Source: RGIG9041 sp045657265
GTDB taxonomy: Bacteria; Bacillota; Clostridia; Oscillospirales; QAKW01
Assembly (NCBI GenBank): GCA_045657265.1
Contig: JAZOSU010000029.1
Location: 42,052-106,051 of the forward strand
DNA length: 64,000 nucleotides
Direction of reading: 5' to 3'
Below, piece by piece: positions 16,202 to 24,672 of this stretch. Each line of letters begins with the position of its first letter. Within the stretch, counting starts at the first letter, position 1. The notes under the pieces were generated by a model. That model saw only the letters and a program-made list of their open reading frames with translations, did not search any database and was not told the DNA's origin. Both the position numbers and the translations under genes were made by a program.

Positions 16202-16959
16202 TGGTAGTATTTGACAAACCACATGCATTGGCAGACGTACCTATGCATTACTGCCCCGGTTGTACTCACGGTATAGTTCACCGTCTTGTTGCCGAGGTTA
16301 TAGATGAACTTGGTATCGAAGGAAAAACAATAGGTATTGCTCCTGTTGGATGTTCAGTTATGGCTTATAACTATTTCAACTGCGATATGATAGAAGCAGC
16401 TCACGGAAGAGCTCCTGCTGTTGCAACAGGCGTTAAACGTGCAGACCCCGAAAACCATATAGTATTTACATATCAGGGCGATGGTGACCTTGCATCTATC
16501 GGTATGGCTGAAACAGTTCATTCAGCTGCAAGAAACGAAAATATTACAATCATATTTATCAATAACGCAATTTACGGTATGACAGGCGGTCAGATGGCGC
16601 CTACTTCACTTCCCGGTCAGGTCACACAGACATCACCTTACGGAAGAGATACAAATCATTGCGGTTTTCCGATTAAAGTATGTGAAATGCTTTCTGAACT
16701 TGACGGACCCGAATACCTCGAAAGAGTAACCGTAAATAACGTTAAAAACATCAAAAATGCTAAAAAAGCTATTAAAAAAGCTTTCCAGAATCAGATAGAC
16801 GGAAAAGGCTTTTCGCTTGTTGAAGTTGTTTCAACCTGTCCTACAAACTGGGGTATGACACCTCAGGATGCTCTTAAATGGGTAGATGAAAAAATGCTTC
16901 CTTATTATCCCCTTGGTGTTTATAAGGATAGATCTGCAAAACAGGAGGAGACAAAATGA
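16201..16959 (+). CDS. vorA: 2-oxoisovalerate:ferredoxin oxidoreductase, TPP-binding (beta) subunit
   Basis: A 252-residue beta subunit with CPGCTHG near the N-terminus (a cysteine-rich motif of the family), GVGC-like PVGCSVM and the TPP/Mg2+ signature GDGDLASIG followed about 30 residues later by NNAIYGMTGGQ. These bind the diphosphate of thiamine diphosphate. It overlaps the previous stop by one base and the next start by four, so the subunits are co-translated. 2-Oxoglutarate specificity (KorB) cannot be excluded by motif alone; the branched-chain neighbours favour Vor. Confidence 0.93.
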   Translation: MVVFDKPHALADVPMHYCPGCTHGIVHRLVAEVIDELGIEGKTIGIAPVGCSVMAYNYFNCDMIEAAHGRAPAVATGVKRADPENHIVFTYQGDGDLASIGMAETVHSAARNENITIIFINNAIYGMTGGQMAPTSLPGQVTQTSPYGRDTNHCGFPIKVCEMLSELDGPEYLERVTVNNVKNIKNAKKAIKKAFQNQIDGKGFSLVEVVSTCPTNWGMTPQDALKWVDEKMLPYYPLGVYKDRSAKQEETK

Positions 16960-17489
16960 GTACAACACAGTTTTTATTCTCAGGCTTCGGCGGTCAGGGT
17001 ATCCTGTTTGCCGGTAAATTCTTAGCATATAAAGGTCTTATGGATGGAAAAAACGTAAGCTGGCTCCCGTCATACGGTCCTGAAATGCGTGGCGGTACAG
17101 CAAGCTGTAGCGTTATAGTTAGCGATGAACCTGTAGGCTCACCTATCGTATCAAACCCCGACATTCTTGTTGCAATGAACCTTCCGTCACTTGATAAATA
17201 TGAAAGTTCAGTTGCTTCAGGCGGTATGATTTTCCTTGATTCTTCACTTATCGAAAGAAAAGTTGAAAGAGATGACGTTAAAGTATTTTATATCCCTGCT
17301 ACAAAACTTGCAGGTGAAAACGGAATGTCTACACTTGCAAATATGATAATTGTAGGTAAAATTCTTAAAGAATTGGGTGACAATGCTCCTGAGAGTATAG
17401 ATGTTGCTCTTTCAAAAGTAATCTCAGCAAAACGTGCCGATATGGCTGATATTAACCGTAAGGCAATGCAGATAGGAGCGGAAAACTGA
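16956..17489 (+). CDS. vorC: 2-oxoacid:ferredoxin oxidoreductase, gamma subunit
   Basis: A 177-residue gamma subunit, recognised by FSGFGGQGILFAGKFLAYKG at the N-terminus and WLPSYGPEMRGGTASCSVIVS. It completes the set of delta, alpha, beta and gamma subunits. AGGAGGA precedes the ATG, which overlaps the stop of the beta-subunit gene. The stop TGA overlaps the ATG of the aminotransferase gene by one base, tying the oxidoreductase directly to transamination. Confidence 0.93.
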   Translation: MSTTQFLFSGFGGQGILFAGKFLAYKGLMDGKNVSWLPSYGPEMRGGTASCSVIVSDEPVGSPIVSNPDILVAMNLPSLDKYESSVASGGMIFLDSSLIERKVERDDVKVFYIPATKLAGENGMSTLANMIIVGKILKELGDNAPESIDVALSKVISAKRADMADINRKAMQIGAEN

Positions 17490-18556
17490 TGCTTGATATT
17501 AAAATAACAAAAACAACTTGTCCTAAAGAAAAACCCGAAGAGACATCTCTCGGTTTCGGTCAGAAATTCTCAGACCATATGTTTATGATGGACTGGAACG
17601 TTGAAAAAGGTTGGTATAATGCAAGAATAATTCCTTTTGCAAATCTTTCAATACATCCTGCTTCAACAGTTCTGCACTACGGCTCTGAAATCTTCGAAGG
17701 TCTTAAAGCTTACAGAAGAGCAGACGGTAAAGTACAGATGTTCAGACCTATTGAAAATGTACGCAGACTTAATAATTCAGCAGAACGTCTTTGCCTTCCG
17801 CAGATTCCTGAGGAAGATGCAATGCAGGCTCTTACTACTTTTGTAGAACTTGAAAAAGACTGGACACCCTCAGCTCCCGGTACATCTTTGTACCTTCGTC
17901 CCTTCCTTTTCGGTAATGATGAAACACTTGGTGTTCACGCTGTTAAAAATGCAATATTCGTTATAATCGCATCACCTGTAGGAAGCTATTATAAAGAGGG
18001 AATTAACCCTGTTAAAATTATGATAGAAGACGAAGATGTACGTGCGGTTCGCGGCGGTACAGGTTATGCTAAATGCGGCGGTAACTACGCTGCAAGTAAC
18101 CGCGCAGGTGAGAGAGCTGAAAAGAAAGGTTATTCACAGGTTCTCTGGCTTGACGGTGTTGAAAGAAAATATATTGAAGAAGTTGGCGCAATGAACGTTA
18201 TGTTCAAAATTGCAGGTGAAATCGTTACACCTATGCTTTCAGGCTCAATTCTTCCTGGTATTACAAGAAAATCTTGCCTTGAAGTTCTCAGAAAAGAAGG
18301 ATATAAAGTGAGTGAAAGACTTCTTTCAATTGACGAGCTTGAAAAAGCTATGGAAGAGGGAATACTTGAAGAAGCTTGGGGTTGCGGTACAGCAGCTGTA
18401 GTTTCTCCTATAGGTGAGCTTTGCTATAAAGGTAAAAAATACGCTGTAAACAACGGTCAGATAGGTGAGGTTACACAACACCTTTATGATACTCTTACAG
18501 GTATTCAGTGGGGTAAAATCGAAGATACATTCGGTTGGATACACAATATAGATTAA
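17489..18556 (+). CDS. ilvE: branched-chain amino acid aminotransferase
   Basis: A 355-residue class IV PLP-dependent aminotransferase. LHYGSEIFEGLKAYR, RPFLFGNDETLGV and GTGYAKCGGNYAAS (with the Schiff-base lysine) are standard IlvE motifs, as is EVGAMNVMF. It interconverts valine, leucine and isoleucine with their 2-oxoacids using glutamate/2-oxoglutarate. Last gene of the valine T-box operon: the oxidoreductase product 2-oxoisovalerate is its substrate, and the same enzyme can serve the Ile and Leu branches. Confidence 0.95.
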   Translation: MLDIKITKTTCPKEKPEETSLGFGQKFSDHMFMMDWNVEKGWYNARIIPFANLSIHPASTVLHYGSEIFEGLKAYRRADGKVQMFRPIENVRRLNNSAERLCLPQIPEEDAMQALTTFVELEKDWTPSAPGTSLYLRPFLFGNDETLGVHAVKNAIFVIIASPVGSYYKEGINPVKIMIEDEDVRAVRGGTGYAKCGGNYAASNRAGERAEKKGYSQVLWLDGVERKYIEEVGAMNVMFKIAGEIVTPMLSGSILPGITRKSCLEVLRKEGYKVSERLLSIDELEKAMEEGILEEAWGCGTAAVVSPIGELCYKGKKYAVNNGQIGEVTQHLYDTLTGIQWGKIEDTFGWIHNID

Positions 18557-18563
18557 TTTGAAA

Positions 18564-18665
18564 ATGCCTGAAAGCGATATCCTTATAGACGGTGTTCATC
18601 CTACTCCTGTAGGTCACGAACTTATAAAAAGAGCTTGGCTTGAGGGCTTTGAAAAAATTAAATAA
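18564..18665 (+). pseudogene. SGNH/GDSL hydrolase C-terminal remnant
   Basis: A 33-codon stretch whose start DGVHPTPVGHELIKRAWLEG is the final block (block V with catalytic Asp and His, DxxHPTxxGH) of an SGNH/GDSL lipase-esterase. The rest of the gene is absent. It sits between ilvE and the third T-box promoter. Confidence 0.75.
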
Positions 18666-18670
18666 AACTG

Positions 18671-18699
18671 TTGACAAAAGGACTCTGCAGTAGTATAAT
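18671..18699 (+). promoter_or_regulatory. promoter of the third T-box transcript
   Basis: Perfect consensus: TTGACA, 17-base spacer, TATAAT. Confidence 0.9.
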
Positions 18700-18718
18700 A
18701 CTTGCATATATTTTAAAT

Positions 18719-18970
18719 GCGATGAAGGAATTATTTTTTGATAATACGTCATTTCAGAGAATCGGCGGTTGGTGTGAGCCGATATGAAAATGTCAAAAAA
18801 GTCTCGTTCCGGAGCAGAGCCACTGAATAGCAGTAAGTGACTACGGTTTGTCCCGTTACCGTGACAGAAGACTTGAATGAGTCTTATGAGGTGATAGCTT
18901 TAAAAGCTGTAACCGGGGTGGTACCGCGATAATTTCGTCCCCGATGCCTGTTTGGGCATCGGGATTTTTT
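18719..18970 (+). ncRNA. T-box leader, specifier read as CUC (leucine)
   Basis: A T-box of different lineage from the other two: distal Stem I has TCAGAGAA and GGTG, and the 3' arm is GTTCCGGAGC. The T-box GGGGTGGTACCGCG is at 18915-18928. The terminator CCCGATGCC/GGCATCGGG (18940-18963) is followed by TTTTTT. The stem GGAA/TTCC closes the specifier loop as GAAG/CTTC does in the other two, which places the specifier at CTC (18803-18805) followed by G, a Leu codon commonly used by T-boxes. Confidence 0.88.
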
Positions 18971-18999
18971 ATTGTATAATTGAATGGAGAAAAAAGACT

Positions 19000-20379
19000 A
19001 TGACACAGATTAAAATTGCAGACACAACATTGTGTAAAGAAGGCAGCGCATTTAGCTTTAAAGAGAAAATTGAGATTGTCCGCCAGCTTGACAGACTTTG
19101 TGTGGATGTTATTGAATTGCCTCCTGTTGAGAATTCAAAAACAGATATTCTTTTTGTAAGAACAGTGTCATCATTTGTGAAAGGAAGTATACTTTCTGTA
19201 GGAGCAGGTATGAGTGCGCAGACTATTGAAGACGCTGCTGCAGCTTTATCGGGTACAGAAAAAGCAAGAATCCGTATAGAACTTCCGGTATCTCCCGTAG
19301 GTATGGAATATACATGCCATAAAAAAGCTCCTAAAATGCTTGAGTGGATAAAAACTGCAGTTGAAATGGCTAAATCAAAATGTAGTGATGTTGAATTTGC
19401 CGCAGTTGATGCAACACGAGCAGAACCTGAATTTTTAACAGAGGCTATTTCCGTTGCAGTCAAAGCAGGTGCAACATCAATTTCGGTAATTGACAGTGCT
19501 GCAGAAATGATGCCTGATGACTTTGCAGTGTTTGCAAAAAATATAGTGGATATGGCAGGAGTTCCCGTAGCAGTTGCAACAAACAACAAAAACGGACTTG
19601 CGGCTGCAGATGCAGTTCTGGCAGTTAAAAACGGCGTTGCAACCGTTAAAACAGCAGTAGACGGGGAAATAGCTCCTCTTGAAACATTTGCGGTTATGAT
19701 CAAAAATTGCGGCAACACCTGTGGATTTGCTTCAAATATTAAATTTACAGAACTTCACCGAATTGCAAAACAAATATTGTGGATTTCAGATAACGCTAAA
19801 AATGCAAAATCTGCAGTTACAGTTTCTGAAAATATCCAGAACGGAATAAAACTTGACGAAAAAGACGATCAGGCGGCAGTAACAACTGCAGTTGCAAAAC
19901 TTGGATATGACCTTTCTGAAGAAGATAATGCAAAGGTTTATGAAGAATTTGTAAGAGTAGCTTCTAAAAAGAACGTAGGTTCAAAAGAACTTGAAGCAAT
20001 AATTGCAAGCGTTGCTCTGCAGGTGCCGTCAACATATGTTTTGGAAAACTACGTTATAAACACAGGAAATATCATTTCTGCAAGTGCGCAGATAACACTT
20101 GATAAAAACGGAGAAAAGCTTCAGGGTATATCTATTGGCGACGGACCTATTGATGCGGCGTTTTTAGCTATTGAACAGATAATCGGACATAGATATGAAC
20201 TTGACGATTTTCAGATTCAGTCAGTTACAGAGGGAACAGAAGCTATGGGCTCTGCTCTGGTTAAACTCCGTTCAGGTGGAAAACTTTATTCAGGTAACGG
20301 TATTTCTACCGATATACTCGGCGCAAGTATCCGCGCATATATAAGCGCAGTTAATAAAATTGTTTATGAGGAGGCTTAA
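19000..20379 (+). CDS. 2-isopropylmalate-synthase-like protein without catalytic metal site
   Basis: A 459-residue protein with the LeuA layout: a DRE-TIM-like barrel (about 1-275), linker helices and a C-terminal LeuA allosteric domain (about 340-459) with GDGPIDAAF, VTEGTEAMG and STDILGASIRAY well conserved. The barrel is degenerate where catalysis occurs. DTTLRDGEQ is DTTLCKEGS (Arg to Cys at residue 12), and the metal-binding HCHND is ATNNK (193-197). It therefore should not condense acetyl-CoA as LeuA does; a leucine-sensing or altered role is possible. Chosen ATG follows TGGAGA. First gene after the Leu T-box. Confidence 0.8.
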   Translation: MTQIKIADTTLCKEGSAFSFKEKIEIVRQLDRLCVDVIELPPVENSKTDILFVRTVSSFVKGSILSVGAGMSAQTIEDAAAALSGTEKARIRIELPVSPVGMEYTCHKKAPKMLEWIKTAVEMAKSKCSDVEFAAVDATRAEPEFLTEAISVAVKAGATSISVIDSAAEMMPDDFAVFAKNIVDMAGVPVAVATNNKNGLAAADAVLAVKNGVATVKTAVDGEIAPLETFAVMIKNCGNTCGFASNIKFTELHRIAKQILWISDNAKNAKSAVTVSENIQNGIKLDEKDDQAAVTTAVAKLGYDLSEEDNAKVYEEFVRVASKKNVGSKELEAIIASVALQVPSTYVLENYVINTGNIISASAQITLDKNGEKLQGISIGDGPIDAAFLAIEQIIGHRYELDDFQIQSVTEGTEAMGSALVKLRSGGKLYSGNGISTDILGASIRAYISAVNKIVYEEA

Positions 20380-20381
20380 AA

Positions 20382-22883
20382 ATGAAATTATCTTTTTCAA
20401 CAAAAGGTTGGCATGATAACACTTTTGAAGAATTCTGTGATATTGCAACCGATCTTAAATTTCAGGGAATTGAGCTTCATAATATAAATAACCGTTTGTT
20501 TACAGATAAAAACGGTGCGTTTCACGATTATACGGCAGCATCTACAATAAGACGTCTTTATGAAAAAAATCTGCAGATACCCTGTATTGATGCAATTAAA
20601 GATATTTCTGATGCATCATCTGTTTCGGAAACAGTAGATGAAATTAAACGCTGTATAGAAATAGCAACCTATATGCATATTCCTTATGTAAGAGTCAGAG
20701 CTGTTGCCAACGAAGATACTCAGAAGGCAATAGATGCAGTAAAAGAACTTATAACCGAGATTTTACCGTATGCGGAAAAAGCAGATATTGCGATTCTTAT
20801 GGAAACAACAGGTCCTTTTGCAAATACTGCAGTTCTTCGCGATGTACTTGATACTTTTGCAAGTGATTATCTTGGTGCACTCTGGAGTTTTTCTGCCGCT
20901 TATTTTGCAGGTGGAGAACAACCTGATCAGGTTATCAAAAACCTTGGTGCATATGTAAAACACGTACATTTTAACGATGCATTAAAAAGAAACGGCGAAA
21001 TTGAATACTGCCTTGCAGGTGAGGGTGAAATGCCTGTAGCACAGATGATGGCGGCTCTCCGCTCAGTAAACTATGACGGATATGTATCGCTTGTATGGGC
21101 ACCTGAATGGTGCATAGAACTTGATGATATGGAAATTATATTTTCTCAGTATGTTAACTATATGAAACAGTATAGTGATACCTCAAGAAATGAGAAAACC
21201 CTTTACTATAACCGTGCGCATACAGGTAAATACGTGTGGGAAAAAGATCAGCTTATTGACTGCACTTTTTCTCAGGTGCTTGACCGTATGGTAGAGGAAT
21301 TTCCTGACCAGTACGCTTTTAAATATACAACCCTTGACTATACAAGAACATATAGTGAATTCCGTGACGATGTAGATACATTTGCACGTTCACTTCTTTC
21401 AATGGGTGTAAAAGCCGGCTCACACGTTGCAGTATGGGCATCAAACGTGCCTCAGTGGTATATAGCCTTCTGGGCAACAGTAAAATTAGGTGCCGTGCTT
21501 GTAACTGTAAATACAGCATATAAAATTCACGAGATAGAATATCTTCTCCGTCAGTCTGATACCCATACTCTTATTATGACAGAAGGTGCAAAAGACTGTC
21601 ATTATGGAGAAATAATAGCTCAGCTTTGTCCCGAACTTGAAAATACCAAAACAGGAGCGCCTTTACACGCTAAAAGACTTCCTTTTTTGCGTAACGTAAT
21701 AACAGTCGGATATAAACAAAAAGGTTGTATGACTTGGCAAGATGCCATTGACAGAGCAAGTCAGGTGCCTGTAAGCGAAGTCCATCGTCTTGCAGCACTT
21801 GTAAATAAAGACGACGTATGTAATATGCAGTATACCTCAGGTACAACAGGATTCCCCAAAGGAGTAATGCTTACTCATTATAATGTTGTTAATAACGGTA
21901 AATATATCGGTGACCATATGGAACTTTCAACTGCGGACCGTATGATGATTCAGGTTCCTATGTTCCATTGTTTCGGTATGGTTCTTTCCATGACTGCATC
22001 AATGACACACGGTACGACAATTTATCCGCTTCCGTACTTCTCACCGAAACCTGCTCTTGCCTGTGTTCATAACGAACATATAACAGCCTTTAACGGTGTA
22101 CCTACAATGTTCATTGCAATGATGGAACATCCTGATTTTGAGAAAACAGATTTTTCTTATATCAGAGTAGGTATAATGGCAGGTTCAAACTGCCCTGCTG
22201 ACCTTATGAAAAAAGCGGCAGAAGTTATGAATATGAAAGAAATCGTATCTGTTTATGGACAGACCGAAGCATCTCCCGGTTGTACAATGGGTAGTTATTA
22301 TGATTCTCTTGAAGTACGTACAGAAACTGTAGGAAGTGCATTTGCAAACGTTGAATGTAAAATAATAGACCCCGAAACAGGTCTCGACTGCCCCGACGGT
22401 GTTAACGGTGAATTTGTTGCAAGAGGATATAATATTATGAAAGGATATTATAAAATGCCTGTTGCAACTGCAGAAGCAATAGATAAAGACGGTTGGCTTC
22501 ATACAGGAGACCTTGCCTGTCGTGACAGTCAGGGTAACTATCGTATAACAGGACGCCTTAAAGATATGATTATCCGCGGCGGTGAAAATATTTATCCAAA
22601 AGAAATAGAAGAATTTATTTATACCTGTCCTAAAGTAAGTGATGTTCAGGTAATTGGTGTTCCTGATGAAAAATACGGCGAAGAAATTATGGCTTGTATT
22701 ATTCTGAAAGATGGAGAAACAATGACCGAAGAAGAAATGAAACAGTATATTGCAGACCATATGGCGCGTCATAAAGTACCGAGATATATTGATTTTATGG
22801 ATAAATTCCCGATGAATGCGGCAGGTAAAATACTTAAATATAAAATGAGAGAAGATGCTGCTAAAAAATTAGGTTTAGGTTGA
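20382..22883 (+). CDS. TIM-barrel / acyl-CoA synthetase fusion, Leu unit
   Basis: An 833-residue fusion. Residues about 1-265 are a sugar-phosphate isomerase/epimerase-like (AP endonuclease 2) TIM barrel with GIELHN, LMETTG and the HVHFND ligand pair. Other expected metal ligands look lost: WSFSAAY stands where WDxxH is usual, and the last strand has VSLVW without its Glu. Residues about 275-833 are an AMP-forming acyl-CoA ligase (FadD-like type) with YTSGTTGFPKGVM, YGQTEAS, GWLHTGDLA, GRLKDMIIRGGENIYP and AAGKILKYK. The Leu T-box suggests isovalerate as substrate. AGGAGG precedes the ATG, three bases after the upstream stop. Confidence 0.87.
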   Translation: MKLSFSTKGWHDNTFEEFCDIATDLKFQGIELHNINNRLFTDKNGAFHDYTAASTIRRLYEKNLQIPCIDAIKDISDASSVSETVDEIKRCIEIATYMHIPYVRVRAVANEDTQKAIDAVKELITEILPYAEKADIAILMETTGPFANTAVLRDVLDTFASDYLGALWSFSAAYFAGGEQPDQVIKNLGAYVKHVHFNDALKRNGEIEYCLAGEGEMPVAQMMAALRSVNYDGYVSLVWAPEWCIELDDMEIIFSQYVNYMKQYSDTSRNEKTLYYNRAHTGKYVWEKDQLIDCTFSQVLDRMVEEFPDQYAFKYTTLDYTRTYSEFRDDVDTFARSLLSMGVKAGSHVAVWASNVPQWYIAFWATVKLGAVLVTVNTAYKIHEIEYLLRQSDTHTLIMTEGAKDCHYGEIIAQLCPELENTKTGAPLHAKRLPFLRNVITVGYKQKGCMTWQDAIDRASQVPVSEVHRLAALVNKDDVCNMQYTSGTTGFPKGVMLTHYNVVNNGKYIGDHMELSTADRMMIQVPMFHCFGMVLSMTASMTHGTTIYPLPYFSPKPALACVHNEHITAFNGVPTMFIAMMEHPDFEKTDFSYIRVGIMAGSNCPADLMKKAAEVMNMKEIVSVYGQTEASPGCTMGSYYDSLEVRTETVGSAFANVECKIIDPETGLDCPDGVNGEFVARGYNIMKGYYKMPVATAEAIDKDGWLHTGDLACRDSQGNYRITGRLKDMIIRGGENIYPKEIEEFIYTCPKVSDVQVIGVPDEKYGEEIMACIILKDGETMTEEEMKQYIADHMARHKVPRYIDFMDKFPMNAAGKILKYKMREDAAKKLGLG

Positions 22884-22888
22884 TTTAA

Positions 22889-23701
22889 ATGAAAAACGGA
22901 TTTTATGTTATTGATTCCCACTGTCATATTTATCCCGAAAAAATTGCCGAGCGGGCGGTTGCGGGAACAGATATGTTTTATGGCACTACCGCCGCAGGTA
23001 AAGGAACAATTTCTGACCTTTCTCAAATTGGAGAAAATGTTGGTATAGACCATTTTGTAGTACAGTCGGTTGCAACCACGCCTAAACAGGTAGATAGTAT
23101 TAACCGTTTTATAGCGGACTGTGTTAAAAATTCAGATGGTAAAATGACAGGTCTCGGAACGCTTCATCCGGATAGTGATGATATTGAAGGGGATATAAAT
23201 AATATTGTAGCCCTTGGACTTCACGGTGTGAAACTTCACCCTGATATTCAAAAATTTCCTTTAGATGATAAAAAATGTATGATAATGTATGAACTTTGTC
23301 AAAACAATAAACTGACAATGCTTATCCATACAGGAGATTACAGATACGATTTTTCAAATCCAAACAGAGTAAAACCTGTTCTTTCAGCTTTCCCTGACCT
23401 TGTTGTTGTAGGCGCTCATCTTGGAGGATGGTCAGTTTGGGAAGAGGCGTCTTTGCAACTTGCAAAATTTGAAAATTTCTATGTTGACTGCTCTTCAACT
23501 TTCCCTTTCACTTCAAAAGAGGTGGCAGAGGCAGCACTTAACCGATACGGTTTTGACAGAGTGATTTTTGGTACAGATTATCCTATGTGGCATCCAAAAA
23601 CCGAACTTGAAACAGTTTTTAGCCTCGGCATTTCAGATGATAACCTGAAAAAAGTCCTGTCCGAAAACGCAATAAAAGTATTTAAAATAAAAAAGAGTTG
23701 A
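22889..23701 (+). CDS. amidohydrolase family protein (ACMSD-like)
   Basis: A 270-residue TIM-barrel amidohydrolase of the ACMSD/2-pyrone-dicarboxylate lactonase type. DSHCHIYP gives the HxH metal pair, GVKLHPDIQ and GAHLGGWS the later ligands and FGTDYPMWHP the C-terminal Asp motif. Such enzymes hydrolyse or decarboxylate small cyclic or carboxylic substrates; the substrate is unknown here. It lies five bases after the ligase fusion and so belongs to the Leu T-box operon, although no step for it in leucine synthesis is obvious. Confidence 0.82.
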   Translation: MKNGFYVIDSHCHIYPEKIAERAVAGTDMFYGTTAAGKGTISDLSQIGENVGIDHFVVQSVATTPKQVDSINRFIADCVKNSDGKMTGLGTLHPDSDDIEGDINNIVALGLHGVKLHPDIQKFPLDDKKCMIMYELCQNNKLTMLIHTGDYRYDFSNPNRVKPVLSAFPDLVVVGAHLGGWSVWEEASLQLAKFENFYVDCSSTFPFTSKEVAEAALNRYGFDRVIFGTDYPMWHPKTELETVFSLGISDDNLKKVLSENAIKVFKIKKS

Positions 23702-23705
23702 GATT

Positions 23706-23760
23706 TTGGACTGACCCAAATTGTGCAGACAGTACAAAAAAGACCGTTATGGTAGTGTAT
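23706..23760. mobile_element. possible IS end remnant
   Basis: The sequence GGACTGACCCAAATTGTGCA resembles terminal inverted repeats of IS3-family elements. No transposase is present and no matching second end was found, so this is at best a solo relic. The rest of the 288-base gap to the VanZ-like gene is AT-rich and holds only the hairpin described next. Confidence 0.3.
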
Positions 23761-23810
23761 ATTAAATTTTAATTTGTTTTATATGTTTGTATTCTCTTGG
23801 CATAAAAAAT

Positions 23811-23847
23811 CCTCCTATGGTAGTTTCTTTAATTCTACCATAGGAGG
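23811..23847. terminator. strong bidirectional hairpin
   Basis: Perfect 13-bp inverted repeat (arm CCTCCTATGGTAG, 11-base loop) flanked by A-rich sequence on the left and T-rich sequence on the right. It likely ends the Leu operon and would act in either direction. Confidence 0.7.
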
Positions 23848-23989
23848 TCTCTTTTTTCGTTTTTAATAGGCTTGTTCAACATTTAAAATAATAAAACATT
23901 TTCCTGAAGAATTTCGTAGAATGCAAAAATAAAACTATTGATTTATATTTGAAAATATTGTACGATGTAAGTATTTACAGAGGTTTTGA

Positions 23990-24451
23990 ATGAAAGTGAT
24001 AGGAAATAAATTTACAAAAATTTTATGTGTCATGGTTTTGATATGTACTATGGCATTTATATTTTATATGTCATCACAGACAAAAAGTGAATCAAGTCAG
24101 TCAAGCAGCGTCTTTGTTAATCTTGTAACGCAGATTTTTGAAATAGAAAAATCTGATTTGATTGTCAAGATAGTCAGAAAATGCGCTCATATGTTTGAAT
24201 ATGCAACGCTTGGTATGGGTGCGGTAGCTTTGCTTTTTCATTATATGATGACGGATAAACGCAGAATTTTTCTGTCTTTCGGATTTTGTGCATTTTATGC
24301 CGTAACTGATGAAATTCATCAGCTTTTTGTAAAAGGAAGAGCCTGTCGGGTATCTGATGTTTTTATAGATTCCGCAGGTAGTGTTATAGGTATATTTGCA
24401 GTATATCTTATAATACGATTATTGTTAAAGCACAGGAGAAAAAAGCAATGA
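23990..24451 (+). CDS. VanZ family protein
   Basis: A 153-residue membrane protein of the VanZ/teicoplanin-resistance-associated family. It has about four membrane spans and the motifs FYMSSQ near the N-terminus, KCAHMFEYATLG and TDEIHQLFVKGRACRVSDVFID. Family members influence envelope properties; the mechanism is unknown. AGAGGTTTTGA precedes the ATG. It overlaps the start of the CapA remnant by four bases. Confidence 0.87.
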   Translation: MKVIGNKFTKILCVMVLICTMAFIFYMSSQTKSESSQSSSVFVNLVTQIFEIEKSDLIVKIVRKCAHMFEYATLGMGAVALLFHYMMTDKRRIFLSFGFCAFYAVTDEIHQLFVKGRACRVSDVFIDSAGSVIGIFAVYLIIRLLLKHRRKKQ

Positions 24452-24672
24452 AACTTTTGCTTTTAGGTGACGTGAGTCCGACAGAATGTAACAATGAACT
24501 GTTTAAAAAAGGTGATGTAAAAACTCATTTTAGTGATACCCTTGAACTTTTTAAAGATAAAGATTTAGTGTTTGTAAACCTCGAAGTTGCACTTACAGAA
24601 AGCGAAAATGCCATTGAAAAATTCGGCCATAATCTTAAAGCTACGCCTAAAGCGGCATCTGTACTTAAATAA
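24448..24672 (+). pseudogene. CapA-family protein, truncated N-terminus
   Basis: The 74 codons match the first part of a CapA/PgsA-type metallophosphatase-fold protein: LLGDVSPTECNNELF, FVNLEVALTESE and KATPKAASVLK. A stop then ends the frame where several hundred residues should follow. Bases 24673-24805 hold an open stretch in another frame (ending HDVISKIHKTANYTNIKGV) that I do not recognise and that may be the tail of another lost gene. Confidence 0.75.

Noticed and set aside
18801..18806. reading the third T-box specifier as TCT (Ser)
   Set aside because: It would put C after the specifier where a purine is expected and would break the four-pair stem seen in the other two leaders; CTC followed by G fits better.
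18969..19718. 249-codon open frame antisense to the LeuA-like gene
   Set aside because: Ala/Ser/Thr-rich shadow of the coding strand, no ribosome binding site and no family resemblance.
22185..22772. 195-codon antisense frame inside the ligase fusion
   Set aside because: Phe/Cys/Asn-rich shadow of the sense codons, no start signal.
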